A stretch of 64,000 nt of DNA from UBA4951 sp963652335 (GCA_963652335.1 CAVJSS010000002.1:62001-126000); one strand, 5' to 3'. Positions 17,923 through 27,561 are shown, numbered from the stretch's first letter. A program made the numbers and translations. Notes: a model not told the origin generated them from the sequence alone.

Positions 17923-18324
17923 ATGAAATATTGTAAACATTGCGGCGCTGAACTCGTCGACGATGCTGTTGTCTGCCCAAAATGTGGCTGCCCTACCGAT
18001 GAAGGACAAAATTTAGCCGCTAATCAAGGCGCTGTCGCTCAGCCTAAACCTGGCCTCACCGTTTCCATCGTCGCCATCAGCCTCGCTGTAGTGATGTTTT
18101 TCGTAAGCCTTTTCCTTACGGCCATCGCTTATTATGTTTTGGCTGTTCCTGTTTTGGTTTTGGGTATTATTGGAACTGTTTATGCATCCAAATCGCTCAA
18201 GGCAGGCAAAACCCAAAAGGGCGTTGCCAGTCTCACTTGTTCGATAATTTCATTGGTTCTTTGGTTCATCGATTTGCTTTTGATCGTTTTGATCATTGTC
18301 GGTGCGCTTTCTGGATTGATTTGA
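17923..18324 (+). CDS. Zinc-ribbon DUF4190-like membrane protein, paralog 2
   Basis: 133-aa protein with the same plan as the proteins at 9681 and 20146: a zinc ribbon (CKHCGAELVDDAVVCPKCGC), a flexible linker, and three hydrophobic segments joined by ASKSLKAGKTQKGVASL. Function unknown; probably a membrane protein with a cytoplasmic zinc knob. Followed by a strong terminator. Confidence 0.75.
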   Translation: MKYCKHCGAELVDDAVVCPKCGCPTDEGQNLAANQGAVAQPKPGLTVSIVAISLAVVMFFVSLFLTAIAYYVLAVPVLVLGIIGTVYASKSLKAGKTQKGVASLTCSIISLVLWFIDLLLIVLIIVGALSGLI

Positions 18325-18346
18325 TAATAAACTAACGAAATGTTTT

Positions 18347-18376
18347 AAAAGGCGAGGATAAGTTCCTCGCCTTTTA
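18347..18376 (+). terminator. Terminator of zinc-ribbon paralog 2
   Basis: 12-bp stem AAAAGGCGAGGA/TCCTCGCCTTTT with a 5-base loop; the T-rich end serves as the U tract. Confidence 0.9.
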
Positions 18377-18900
18377 GCGTAAATTCTTAGAATAATTTCC
18401 ACTCTTTCAAGAACGCCTATATTTTCTGGACTAAACGCCGGTTTTTTGGGTGAAAGCGGGATAAGTTTGGAAAAAGACGTCGGATCAGCCTCTTTTTCGG
18501 AATGACGGGAATGCGAATCATTTTCAGTTTCTCTGCCGACTAAACAAAAGGAAAGACGTCTACAAAACGGCATTTTATTCCAAAAACATTGAGATTTTGC
18601 CAAATTGATGTGTTTTGGTTTGACTGGCATTTCATTCTCGTCTTTGGAAAGGGCAAAAATGGCCTTCCTTAGCAAAAACAGATAGATGTACGAAAATTTA
18701 TTGCGTTAAAAAATCGCTAAAACGTCGATTATATCGATGCTTAATTGGCTATTTTTTCATTTAACTTCCGAAAATATGATCTTCAATCCAACGAAATCGT
18801 TGAAACGCTTTTCCGTGCACAGTTTGGCCGTGCTGAAGATAAAGCGATTGGCAACTTTAAAATATATGTATCAGTCCTTTTAACTCTATTTAGGGCATAC
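18377..18900. other. 524-base gene-poor intergenic region
   Basis: No gene supported. A minus-strand frame is open across part of it and back through the terminator and zinc-ribbon gene, but it has no recognisable domain or ribosome binding site. Could hold remnants or an unrecognised RNA. Confidence 0.4.
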
Positions 18901-19947
18901 TCATTGCAAATGGTAAAAAGTTGCTCTACCGCTTCCTCCTTTCTTGATGATGCCTTTGTCGCAAAGTGCTTTAAGTGACTGCTCGACGGAACCTCTTCCG
19001 ATTTCAGGACATAGTTCCATAATATCGTTCTTAGTGAACTTTCCAATCTTGGATTTCACTGCTTTCTCAACCATATCTATAGCTGACATCTTATGTCCGA
19101 CCATATCGACTCTTTCTTCGAAGTCTCGATAGGCTGCGAGTATTGTGCCTAATAGATATTTGATGAATTGTGTGTCATCATTTTCCGATTCCATCCATCC
19201 ATTAGAGCTTAGCTGCAGGGCATCGTAATAATCAGGTTTTGTGATTTGGATTTTCTTTTCAAGCGAGATGTATTTCCCGATGAAGTATCCGCTTCTATAA
19301 AGAAGAAGAGTTGTTAGCAATCTAGACATTCTTCCGTTTCCATCATTGAATGGATGGATGCAAAGAAAGTCATGGATGAAGACTGGGATAACGATCAAAG
19401 GATCCATATAGTATTTGTTGATTGCTTTATCGTATTCCTCGCAAATGGCTTCAACGGCTTCTGGAGTCTCATATGGCTCTAGAGGCTTGAAGAGAACAAC
19501 CTTAGTTCCATCTGGGTATACAGCATCAATCTCATTAGGAGTATCCTTGAACTTTCCACCAAATCGGACATCGAGGAATTGGTACATTTCCTTATGAAGT
19601 TGAAGAATAGTATTTGGCCTGATCGGGATATATTCGAAACTCTCATGAACCATATTCAATGCGTAGCGATATCCTAGGATTTCTTTCTCATTTCTGTTTC
19701 TAGGGGTTGTCTTATTTGCCATCAACTCTTTGAGTCTTTGATTAGTGGTGATGATTCCTTCGATTTCATTAGAAGCCTCAGTGCTTTGAATTTTTGATAT
19801 TTCTACTAGCTTATCTAAATCTTCTTTCTTTTGTTCAAGGAAGAGTTGTTGTCTTCCTTTGAACTCATGGATGAGACCAATGTAATTGATGATTTCTTTG
19901 CCAAATTTCCTATCAACAAGTTTTGAATAATCGAAAACCTTTCTCAT
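18901..19947 (-). CDS. Fic family AMP-transferase-like protein with C-terminal winged helix
   Basis: 348-aa protein. Fic enzymes move AMP (or other phosphate groups) from a nucleotide to target hydroxyls. Seen: N-terminal Fic_N-like region, an inhibitory-helix motif SNEIEG (residues 59-64, fitting [S/T]xxxE[G/N], class II self-inhibition), the full catalytic motif HPFNDGNGRMSR (198-209), and a C-terminal winged helix-turn-helix (about 295-345, FTKNDIMELCPEIGRGSVEQSLKAL). ATG 19947 has GAGGTG upstream. A perfect 12-bp inverted repeat surrounds its promoter, so the DNA-binding tail may act on its own gene. Target unknown. Confidence 0.92.
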   Translation of the reverse strand: MRKVFDYSKLVDRKFGKEIINYIGLIHEFKGRQQLFLEQKKEDLDKLVEISKIQSTEASNEIEGIITTNQRLKELMANKTTPRNRNEKEILGYRYALNMVHESFEYIPIRPNTILQLHKEMYQFLDVRFGGKFKDTPNEIDAVYPDGTKVVLFKPLEPYETPEAVEAICEEYDKAINKYYMDPLIVIPVFIHDFLCIHPFNDGNGRMSRLLTTLLLYRSGYFIGKYISLEKKIQITKPDYYDALQLSSNGWMESENDDTQFIKYLLGTILAAYRDFEERVDMVGHKMSAIDMVEKAVKSKIGKFTKNDIMELCPEIGRGSVEQSLKALCDKGIIKKGGSGRATFYHLQ

Positions 19948-19969
19948 TAAAAAACACCTCATTTCATAT

Positions 19970-20004
19970 TTATCACCAAAATTGTAGCACATTTTTGGTG
20001 ATAA
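19970..20004 (-). promoter_or_regulatory. fic promoter embedded in a 12-bp inverted repeat
   Basis: Arms TTATCACCAAAA (19970-19981) and TTTTGGTGATAA (19993-20004) are perfect inverted repeats 11 bases apart. On the minus strand the spacer and arm edge contain an extended -10, TGCTACAAT. A protein bound here would block the promoter. Confidence 0.65.
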
Positions 20005-20145
20005 TGAAGATTATCGTAAATTTTAAAGCTAAATTTTGTTTTCCGCGAAATACTGCTTTTAATTTGAGAATGGTATCCTCCCGCTTAATTATACAGCCGT
20101 ATTTAAAACGACGTTTGAATATGCGAAAATCAAAAAGAGGGCAAA

Positions 20146-20520
20146 ATGAAAAAATGTTCTAATTGCGGAATCGATGTGGCTGATGACACCATCGTTTGTC
20201 CAAATTGCGGTTCTTTGATCAAAAATTCCAAAGAACTGATTGTTGAAAAGCTTGGTTTTGTTTTTTCAATAATCGCAATCATCGTAACTGCCGCCACATT
20301 GGCTCTGACTTTTGGCTTGGACTTGTCTTTCGGCATTTACGTTGGCAGCCCAGCTTTAGCATTCGGGATCGCCGGCCTTCTTTTTTCATCAATCTCTTTC
20401 AAAGCCAGAAGAACCAAGAAATCGATCGCGTCTCTTTCGTTGTCCATCATTTCGACGGTTGGATCGTTTGTTTGCTTAGATCTCGTTATTTTAGTTCTCT
20501 TTATTCTAAAGTCGATATAA
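20146..20520 (+). CDS. Zinc-ribbon DUF4190-like membrane protein, paralog 3
   Basis: 124-aa protein with a zinc ribbon (CSNCGIDVADDTIVCPNCGS) and three hydrophobic segments with the loop SSISFKARRTKKSIASLSL, the same plan as the proteins at 9681 and 17923. AAAGAGGG precedes the ATG. Its 3' end overlaps the end of the convergent MATE gene by 20 bases. Function unknown. Confidence 0.75.
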   Translation: MKKCSNCGIDVADDTIVCPNCGSLIKNSKELIVEKLGFVFSIIAIIVTAATLALTFGLDLSFGIYVGSPALAFGIAGLLFSSISFKARRTKKSIASLSLSIISTVGSFVCLDLVILVLFILKSI

Positions 20521-21907
20521 CTTTCGTATCTTCGTTTTTCTTTTTCCAAAAGCCATAGCCGTATTTCTTTTCGAAAGCCAACAAGAACACGATTACCAAA
20601 ACAGAACAAACGAATTCCGCCCCGATCAAGGATGCCCAGATTCCATTGGCGCCCCATATAAGCGGCATCACAAACACGAACGCCACCTGGAAAACCAGAG
20701 TTCTCACGAACGCTATGATGGCAGAGATAAGCCCATTCCCCAAAGCGGTGAAATAAGAAGATCCAAACATCGCGATTCCCATGAATGCGAATTGGAAGCT
20801 GGATATTCTAAATGCATGGATGGTCAAATCATATAGGTTTTCGTCATATCCAACGAAAAGTTTGGCTAACGGTCCTGCCAATCCTTCGGATAAAGCCACC
20901 ATCACCAAAGACGTTCCAGAGATGAATATCAGCGATTTAGCTAAAACAGAGCGCATTTCTGCTTTGTTTTTAGCTCCATAATGGAACGACGTTATTGGGG
21001 AAGCCGCGATTGAAAATCCAGTGAAAACAGCTGAGAACACCGTCAATAAATAGGCAAGCACTCCATAGGCGGCAACGCCATCTTCGCCAATCAATTTCAA
21101 AAGCTGATGATTATATAAAATGGAAACGACTGACATGGCGATGTTGGTCAATAGTTCGGAAACACCGTTCGTGCAGACATTAAGCAGGGATTTGAAATCA
21201 GTTTTGTATTTGCAAAACCTCAGCTTCGAAGAATTCTTTGTGCTGAAATAAACGATCGGTATCAAGGCTCCGACTACCATCGAAGCCAAGGTTGCGGCAG
21301 CAGCCCCTCTCAATCCCCAACCGAACGCCCCAACGAACAAGCCGTCCAATAAGATGTTCATGCATCCGGCGATAAGGGTGGTGATCATTCCGATGACAGG
21401 CTTTTCGGCTGCATTGAATAATCCTTGGAATTCATATTGGAGCATGGCGAAAGGCATGGCGCCGAATAGCCACCTTCCGTAAATGACGGCATATTCAAGT
21501 GTTTCGCCTTTGGCTCCCATCAATTCCGCGATTTGAGGCGTGAAAGCAAATCCCAAGGCCCCGGTTATGATGCCGGTAACCAAAGTGGCGACGACGATCA
21601 TCGTAAACACTTCGTTGGCTTTCTTGTTTTTGCCTTCCCCCAACAATTTTCCTATCAAGGCCGATCCACCGGTTCCGAACATGAATCCGAAACTGGTTAT
21701 GATCATGATCGGCGGCCAAACAAGATTGATTGCAGTAAATGGGACTTTGCCTGCGTAATTGGAAACGAACAAGCCATCGACGACGGTATAGATGGACATG
21801 AAAACCATCATCAATATCGATGGGAACACGAAGCGAAGCAATCTTCCGAACGTGAAGTGATCGCTAAGTTGGATTCTGTCTTTTTTCCTTTTTTTCGCCT
21901 GCTGCAT
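20501..21907 (-). CDS. MATE family multidrug efflux transporter
   Basis: 468-aa integral membrane protein with about twelve helices in two homologous halves, the MepA-like subgroup. Seen: FVFPSILMMVFMSIYTVVDGLFVSNYAG at the start of the first half and the equivalent NVCTNGVSELLTNIAMSVVSILYNHQLL in the second. Likely exports cationic drugs or metabolites in exchange for Na+ or H+. No clear ribosome binding site before the ATG. Confidence 0.93.
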   Translation of the reverse strand: MQQAKKRKKDRIQLSDHFTFGRLLRFVFPSILMMVFMSIYTVVDGLFVSNYAGKVPFTAINLVWPPIMIITSFGFMFGTGGSALIGKLLGEGKNKKANEVFTMIVVATLVTGIITGALGFAFTPQIAELMGAKGETLEYAVIYGRWLFGAMPFAMLQYEFQGLFNAAEKPVIGMITTLIAGCMNILLDGLFVGAFGWGLRGAAAATLASMVVGALIPIVYFSTKNSSKLRFCKYKTDFKSLLNVCTNGVSELLTNIAMSVVSILYNHQLLKLIGEDGVAAYGVLAYLLTVFSAVFTGFSIAASPITSFHYGAKNKAEMRSVLAKSLIFISGTSLVMVALSEGLAGPLAKLFVGYDENLYDLTIHAFRISSFQFAFMGIAMFGSSYFTALGNGLISAIIAFVRTLVFQVAFVFVMPLIWGANGIWASLIGAEFVCSVLVIVFLLAFEKKYGYGFWKKKNEDTKVISTLE

Positions 21908-21992
21908 CGCTTGAAATCATAACCGAATTAAATTATTAAGCAACCCCCAATCGGCTTGTATTAAAGAGACTCGCTAGTAAAATATCCGTGTT

Positions 21993-23108
21993 ATGAAACG
22001 AGTCAAAAAAGAAAAAAAAGACACGAAAACCAGACGATTCTTCATCGCGTTGAAAGACAAGGTGATGGTCACTTCAAATGGGATGGCGATCGGTTTGTTC
22101 GGTACTTTGATAATTGGAACCATTGTCGGCTTATTCGCCAAAATTCCAGGCGCTGAGATAATCGACACTTGGGCGGGATATATCAAGGGCTTGATGGGTG
22201 CCGGCATTGGCTTAGGCGTCGCCTTAGCCTTGAAAAAGAACGGCGTTGCGGTGGTCGCTGCAACGGTCGCCGGATTCATCGGAAATTATGCCTTTTCTTG
22301 GGCCACCAATCCAGAAACCGGGAAGTTTGTCGGAATCTATTCGATAAGCGATCCTTTGTCTTGCTATGTCTCAGCTTGTTTGTCCATACTGGCGATCAAA
22401 TACATAATGAGGAAGAAAACCCCGGTCGATCTTATTTTGATTCCTTTGGTAGGATGCGTCGTCTCTATCCTTTATAGTTTTTTGTTGGCTCATTGGATCC
22501 ATTACATCACCATCGGCATCGGAGAATTGATCAGGATATCGTTCAATGCGGTTCCGGCTTTGATGTGTATCATCATATCCGCTTTGGTAGGCATGGCTTT
22601 GACAGCTCCGATATCTTCGGTCGCCATTTGCGTGGCTATTCAAATAGGCAACGTTCCTTTGGCGGCAACTGCCGCATTGATTGGTTGCTGCACCCAAATG
22701 GTCGGTTTTGCCGTCCATACGGCCAGAGATAACAAATGGGGTGCGATTTTGGCGGTCGGACTAGGAACTTCCATGCTCCAATTCAAAAACATAATCAAGA
22801 AGCCTTTGATTTGGGTTCCGACCATCGTCGTTTCGGCTGGTTTGGGTCCTCTTGCCATGTTGTTTCCAATAGAAGGTCAAACCTTTTCTGCCGCTGCTTT
22901 GTCGGTCGGGGCTGGAATGGGGACCTCTGGATTGGTAGGGCCTTTGAATTTTCTCGGTGAATTCAATTACGATTGGAAAGTGATTTTGATGATCGTTGGT
23001 TTTTGCGTGGTCATTCCTGGTATCTTGGTGTTTCTGATTGATTTGTTATTTAGAAAATTGAAGTGGTTTGAAAAAGGCGACTTTTCCTTGAAGAATGACA
23101 TTAATTAA
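21993..23108 (+). CDS. PTS-type EIIC-like membrane transporter (PTS_EIIC_2 family)
   Basis: 371-aa protein with about nine or ten hydrophobic segments, matching the stand-alone EIIC family: TSNGMAIGLFGTLIIGTIVGLFA near the N terminus, ALALKKNGVAVVAATVAG, and GAGMGTSGLVGPLNF near the C terminus. No EIIA, EIIB or HPr partner is nearby, so the substrate and phosphorylation dependence are unknown. No clear Shine-Dalgarno. Confidence 0.8.
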   Translation: MKRVKKEKKDTKTRRFFIALKDKVMVTSNGMAIGLFGTLIIGTIVGLFAKIPGAEIIDTWAGYIKGLMGAGIGLGVALALKKNGVAVVAATVAGFIGNYAFSWATNPETGKFVGIYSISDPLSCYVSACLSILAIKYIMRKKTPVDLILIPLVGCVVSILYSFLLAHWIHYITIGIGELIRISFNAVPALMCIIISALVGMALTAPISSVAICVAIQIGNVPLAATAALIGCCTQMVGFAVHTARDNKWGAILAVGLGTSMLQFKNIIKKPLIWVPTIVVSAGLGPLAMLFPIEGQTFSAAALSVGAGMGTSGLVGPLNFLGEFNYDWKVILMIVGFCVVIPGILVFLIDLLFRKLKWFEKGDFSLKNDIN

Positions 23109-23192
23109 ACAAAGTCCGCTTATGCGTCTTTTTGAATATTCTTTCGATATTTTCTTTTGGTTTTGGATAAATATTCGATTATATTTAAGTGT

Positions 23193-23855
23193 ATGAAGAA
23201 AGAACCTGGCAAATTCTTGAAGGCTTTGCCGAACATCATAACTTCCATTCGTCTCATCGCTTCCGCGGTATTGATCCCTTTAAGCGTCACCGAACATATG
23301 GTGGCGTTTTATGTCATTTATGGTTTATGTGGATTAACGGATCTTTTGGATGGGGTGATTGCCAGGAGCACGAATACCTGTTCTAAATTGGGCTCAAGGC
23401 TCGATAGCATAGCGGATATCGCTTTCTTGGGAGTCATGGCTTATAAATTCATCCCTATTTGCATCGATAAGCTGACGCTTGCCAATTGGATAGTCATCTG
23501 CGTTCCTACCTTTTTCCATTTTTTATCCTATCTTGTGTGTTTGATCAGATTCAAAAAGCTAAGTTCTTTGCATACCTATGCCAACAAAATCATGTCGGCT
23601 CTGATCTTTTTGTTCCCATTCACCTTGATTGGAGATTATTCCCCACTTTATACGAATTACGTTTACGCCGGCTCGGTATTCGCGATTTATTCGGGATTGG
23701 AATGTTTTCTTATCCATTGTATCGCTAAACGTTACGATCCAAAAAACCAGACCATTTGGCTCTTGAAAAAGAACGAAAAAGAATATTACGCTTCCCATCC
23801 TGATGAATTGGAAGCTCTCAAAAATAGGAAAAAGAAGGAAATTCGCCCTGAATAA
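23193..23855 (+). CDS. CDP-alcohol phosphatidyltransferase family protein
   Basis: 220-aa membrane enzyme with the complete catalytic signature DLLDGVIARSTN...GSRLDSIAD (D-x2-DG-x2-AR-x8-G-x3-D-x3-D). It transfers a phosphatidyl group from CDP-diacylglycerol to an alcohol, as PgsA and PssA do; which product is made cannot be told. ATG 23193 gives MKKEPGKFLKALPNIIT; an in-frame start at 23157 would add 12 unconvincing residues. Confidence 0.88.
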   Translation: MKKEPGKFLKALPNIITSIRLIASAVLIPLSVTEHMVAFYVIYGLCGLTDLLDGVIARSTNTCSKLGSRLDSIADIAFLGVMAYKFIPICIDKLTLANWIVICVPTFFHFLSYLVCLIRFKKLSSLHTYANKIMSALIFLFPFTLIGDYSPLYTNYVYAGSVFAIYSGLECFLIHCIAKRYDPKNQTIWLLKKNEKEYYASHPDELEALKNRKKKEIRPE

Positions 23856-23868
23856 TAAAGACGTTCCC

Positions 23869-25567
23869 TCAATCGTCGGTTTTGTTGTTCACGATCCTTG
23901 ATGGAATGATTTTCTTTAAGATCCGCATCGGTATCAAAGTGAATAAGATGAAAGATGCGATCAATGACAAACAGATGATTGCGAATATGTCGAAATGGAA
24001 ATAGAAAATAACAAACGTTTTCAGTTTGATGCTCATCACGGACTCATACGAAGCGAAAGCCAGATAATTAGCTAGCTCAAAGAACGGATAAGCGAAGACA
24101 CTGGTAAGCAGAAGCGAACATGCCCCAAGGATTATGTTTTTCGAAAGGAACAAGGAAATTATGTCTTTGCCCTTCATCCCCAATGATTTGTAAACGCCTA
24201 TTTGATATTTGGGTTTTTCACGTTCATCAAAGACGAAAGCAAGACCCATCCGATCAAGAGAATCGAAACGATGACCTCTATGGCGATGAACAAGTTCTTG
24301 AAAACATCTAACGTTTTGGTGATTGAAGAGAAAACCAAATTGTCTATCGTCCAAACGTTCAGCCCTTTATCGACGGCTTTTTGAACGGTACATAAGGCGT
24401 TAGAATCATATATAGGGACCAGTTTGCCGATTTTATTTAGCTGCATGGAAATCAATTTGTCCAATGTCTTTTTGTTTATGATTGAAGATGATTTCGATCT
24501 TCCGACTATTTTCAAAGGCAAAACATCGACGGTGCCTCCGTCAACATCTTGGCCGGTTGTTTTTATGATGTAGCATGTCTCGCCAAGAGGATTGTCCTTC
24601 CCGGCGAGAATGGATAATTTATCGTAAAAATCAGGATGGAGCGATATTGCATACTCATCATCATAAATCGGATCCAATTTGTTGCTGTCGGAAAGGATAT
24701 ACATATCGGTTAAGGAAAACTGCCTATCATCTAGAAAAGGGAAAGAATCCAAAGATATGAACATCCCGCCCAAATAAGCGACGCTTCTTGAGGTGCCTCC
24801 ATTTCCTTTCATTAGTTCGTAAAAAGAAGGATTCAACGAATGTGAAAGCGTTAGCTCGCCGCTATAAACGGAAGAAAAATAATCGCTATAATCGTCAGAC
24901 TTGGTCAGCTCGCTTAATTTCGTGATAGGGAAGCCATCTTTTTTGATGCTTTCGTATTTTTTCAATATATTTGCGTATTTGACTTTATAATCGGTTTTGG
25001 CGATATTTGAGATAAGGGTGTATTTTTGTTGGAGAAATCGATGTTGTCCAAATATAGCCTGCTTGGTGAAAAGCTCAAAAACGATTGAATCAAGATGAGC
25101 AAGATCATCAATAAAGAATGTCCGATCATCGAAAAACAAGATGTCTTTGGAGAAGAAAGGACATATTTTTAGAAAGATTCTTTTTCCTCTCCTTGTTTAA
25201 ACTTACCGGCTTCGCAATCGATGGAATCATTCTTTATATCAAGGGGCAATATGATGTTGTCTTTGGCCGTCAATTCATTTATTAACTTGTAATCTTGAAA
25301 GATGAAACCGCAATAGACTGATCGATAATAATCGATCTCCTCTTTGGTGAAATCCTTCAATGGTTTTCCATCGATCGATATGTCGCCTTCACTGACGGAA
25401 TCCAGAGACCCCAACAAATTCAATAAGGTCGATTTCCCGCTGCCGGATTTCCCTAGAGCGTAAACAAAACCTTTATCAGGCAAGACGAAGCTAACGTCAT
25501 TCAAGGCCAAACTTGTTCTTTTCGTTTTTGACACATAAGCCTTTTTGACGTTCTTTAATCCGATCAT
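23869..25567 (-). pseudogene. Decayed ABC transporter (ATPase fused to FtsX-like permease)
   Basis: Remains of a MacB-like export system. The 5' part (25567 down to about 25190) encodes an ABC ATPase with Walker A GKSGSGKST and Q-loop FIFQDYKLINEL, but the signature motif, Walker B and H-loop are missing, as if deleted. An in-frame TAA follows at 25171-25169. The same frame then encodes a membrane helix (GHSLLMILLILIQSFLSF); near 25020-25045 the reading shifts into a second frame carrying the extracellular permease domain (about 24230-25020). Near 24210-24220 it shifts again into the C-terminal permease helices (EKPKYQIGVYKSLGMKG onward to 23869). One deletion, one nonsense and two frameshifts make function very unlikely. 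Confidence 0.85.
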
Positions 25568-25674
25568 GGATTGAGAATTCCTAGAGTCAACGATTTTAAG
25601 TCCGTTCAGTCCTTTTAACACACAAACATCGCTGTTGACTAGAATATAGTCAAGCGAAGCCATTCGCTTAATAA

Positions 25675-25700
25675 AAAGCAGACCTTATTTGGCCTGCTTT
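25675..25700 (-). terminator. Terminator of the NfeD/SPFH operon
   Basis: On the minus strand AAAGCAGGCC pairs with GGTCTGCTTT (10 bp with one G-U) around a 6-base loop, followed by TTATT. Confidence 0.8.
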
Positions 25701-25712
25701 GGAATGTTTTCG

Positions 25713-26663
25713 TCAATCCTTTTTGATTTCGGAGAAAACTTCGGCTATCGAAGCGATTCCGGACAAATTCTCCGGCAAGAAGATCTTGGTTGATTTGCCG
25801 TCGGCCACTTTTGCTAGGGTTTCGTAGTAACGGAGTTTCAACACTCCTTCATCGACATTGGCTTCCTTCAAATCGATGAGACCGGCTTTTTCGGCTTCTC
25901 GGATGGAACGGATGCCATCAGCTTCAGCCTCTTTGACTTTGCGAACGGATTCAGCCTCGGCTTCCGCGGCTAGAATCTTGGCTTGTTTTTGAGCTTCGGC
26001 ATTCAACAACATAGAAGCCTTTTCACCCTCGGCAACTAGGATCGCCGATTGTTTTTGCCCTTCGGCAAGAAGGATTTTTTCCCTCTTTTCTCGTTCGGCA
26101 CGCATTTGACGTTCCATGGCTTCTCTGATGTCTTTCGGAGGAAGTATGTTCTTTACTTCGACGCGATTGACTTTGATTCCCCAAGGATCGGTGGCTTCAT
26201 CAAGGATTTTTCTCATCTTTTCGTTGATGATGTCCCTTGAAGTTAAAGTAGCGTCCAAATCCAATTCGCCGATTATGTTGCGGATCGTGGTTGCAGACAG
26301 ATATTCGATGGCGGTTATCGGATTATCGACCCCATAAGCGTAGAGTTTAGGGTCGGTGACTTGGAAGAAGATAACCGTGTCGATCTGCATCGTGACATTG
26401 TCTTTGGTGATGACTGACTGAGGTTCGAAGTCCATGACTTGCTCTTTCATCGAAACGCGATAGGCGACGCGATCGATGAATGGGGCGATAAGATGGACGC
26501 CGACATTCAACGTGGTTTTATATGCCCCGAATCTTTCGACGATGTATTTATCCGTCTGACGGACGACTTTGAGGTTGGAGATGATGATTATAAAAACTAA
26601 TAAGAGGACGGCTGCGATGACGATTCCGGCAATCGCGCCGGCCGATAAAGCGGTAAGAATCAT
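25713..26663 (-). CDS. SPFH/band-7 (QmcA/HflK-like) membrane protein
   Basis: 316-aa protein: N-terminal membrane helix, SPFH domain (YIVERFGAYKTTLNVGVHLIAPFIDRV to about residue 180), then a long Ala/Glu/Lys-rich coiled coil (about 180-270). Members form large oligomeric scaffolds in membrane microdomains and help manage membrane proteins. Lies directly downstream of an NfeD gene, the usual pairing. Confidence 0.92.
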   Translation of the reverse strand: MILTALSAGAIAGIVIAAVLLLVFIIIISNLKVVRQTDKYIVERFGAYKTTLNVGVHLIAPFIDRVAYRVSMKEQVMDFEPQSVITKDNVTMQIDTVIFFQVTDPKLYAYGVDNPITAIEYLSATTIRNIIGELDLDATLTSRDIINEKMRKILDEATDPWGIKVNRVEVKNILPPKDIREAMERQMRAEREKREKILLAEGQKQSAILVAEGEKASMLLNAEAQKQAKILAAEAEAESVRKVKEAEADGIRSIREAEKAGLIDLKEANVDEGVLKLRYYETLAKVADGKSTKIFLPENLSGIASIAEVFSEIKKD

Positions 26664-26694
26664 GATTTTTTGTTGTTCCTTTCTTTTATAAAAT

Positions 26695-27129
26695 TCATTC
26701 TACTCTTGTTATTATCAATTTGTTGCCGCTGATTCGAAGTACTTTGGCCCTTTCGCCAGCTTTTATCGTTTCGTTTTCGTTTGCGGCCAAAGCATGCCAA
26801 ATTGAGCCTGATATTTTCATTTCTCCAGGCTTTGTGTCGGTGATATCTTCCAATGCCTCTCCGCATTCTCCAATCAACGAATCGGAATTGGAGGAAACGA
26901 CGCCCTTTTTGGTGAATTTTTTCATAAATGGCCTTAATGCCAGACAACAAATTATGGTAACGACGACGAATACTATCAATTGGATCCACCATTCGCACCC
27001 TGGGATGAACGATATGCCAAGTGAGACTAAGGCGCCGACGGAAAACCATATCGATATTAATCCTGGCCCTATGGCTTCGATAATGGCTCCAATGACCATG
27101 ACAATCAGCCAAATGATCCACATTTGCAT
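26695..27129 (-). CDS. NfeD family membrane protein
   Basis: 144-aa protein with hydrophobic helices (VMVIGAIIEAIGPGLISIWFSVGALVSLG and a second pair) and a C-terminal OB-fold domain (GECGEALEDITDTKPGEMKISGSIWHALA). NfeD proteins work with SPFH scaffold partners encoded next to them, here the gene at 25713. The start overlaps the preceding gene's stop (TAATG). Confidence 0.9.
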   Translation of the reverse strand: MQMWIIWLIVMVIGAIIEAIGPGLISIWFSVGALVSLGISFIPGCEWWIQLIVFVVVTIICCLALRPFMKKFTKKGVVSSNSDSLIGECGEALEDITDTKPGEMKISGSIWHALAANENETIKAGERAKVLRISGNKLIITRVE

Positions 27130-27497
27130 TATTGGTCACCCCCGCATCTTATTATGAGCTGAGAATCTTTCTCATTCCATGAAGTTGGATATTTCAGGAC
27201 CTCATCGCCGAAATCTATCCCCGTCATGTCGCTTAAGGCCTTCATTAGATCTCTCGAGGAAATCCTAGCGAATGTTTTGGCGATCTGTGGCTTTAGCAAA
27301 CTCGATTCGTCGTAAATCCCGTTTTCGCATTTATCTCTACTAAGAGATTCGATGACGATGTTCTTATTCGAATCCACGCCGACTTTGACTCTATAAGCGT
27401 ACTCAAAAGGCTTAGAAGCAGATGAATTCAAACTTATGCAGTTCTTATTCAAAGAAGCGGTGCCATCTTTGCTTTTCAGACTGAACCACGTAATCAT
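27129..27497 (-). CDS. Hypothetical protein, first gene of the NfeD/SPFH operon
   Basis: 122-aa soluble protein I do not recognise. It starts MITWFSLKSKDG; ATG 27497 was preferred to an upstream start at 27548 that would lie in the promoter. No signal peptide or membrane helix. Translationally coupled to nfeD by a TAATG overlap, so it may act with the NfeD/SPFH pair. Confidence 0.6.
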   Translation of the reverse strand: MITWFSLKSKDGTASLNKNCISLNSSASKPFEYAYRVKVGVDSNKNIVIESLSRDKCENGIYDESSLLKPQIAKTFARISSRDLMKALSDMTGIDFGDEVLKYPTSWNEKDSQLIIRCGGDQ

Positions 27498-27519
27498 TCG
27501 AAGGCCCCCTTTCGTAATT

Positions 27520-27548
27520 AATATACATTTTGATACTAAAAAATACAA
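27520..27548 (-). promoter_or_regulatory. Promoter of the NfeD/SPFH operon
   Basis: Minus-strand TTGTAT (27548-27543), 17 bases, TATATT (27525-27520). Confidence 0.65.
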
Positions 27549-27561
27549 ATAATATACAAAT

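Noticed and set aside
18250..18675. Minus-strand open frame of 141 codons over the zinc-ribbon terminator
   Set aside because: Overlaps a real gene and its terminator, has no ribosome binding site and no recognisable domain.
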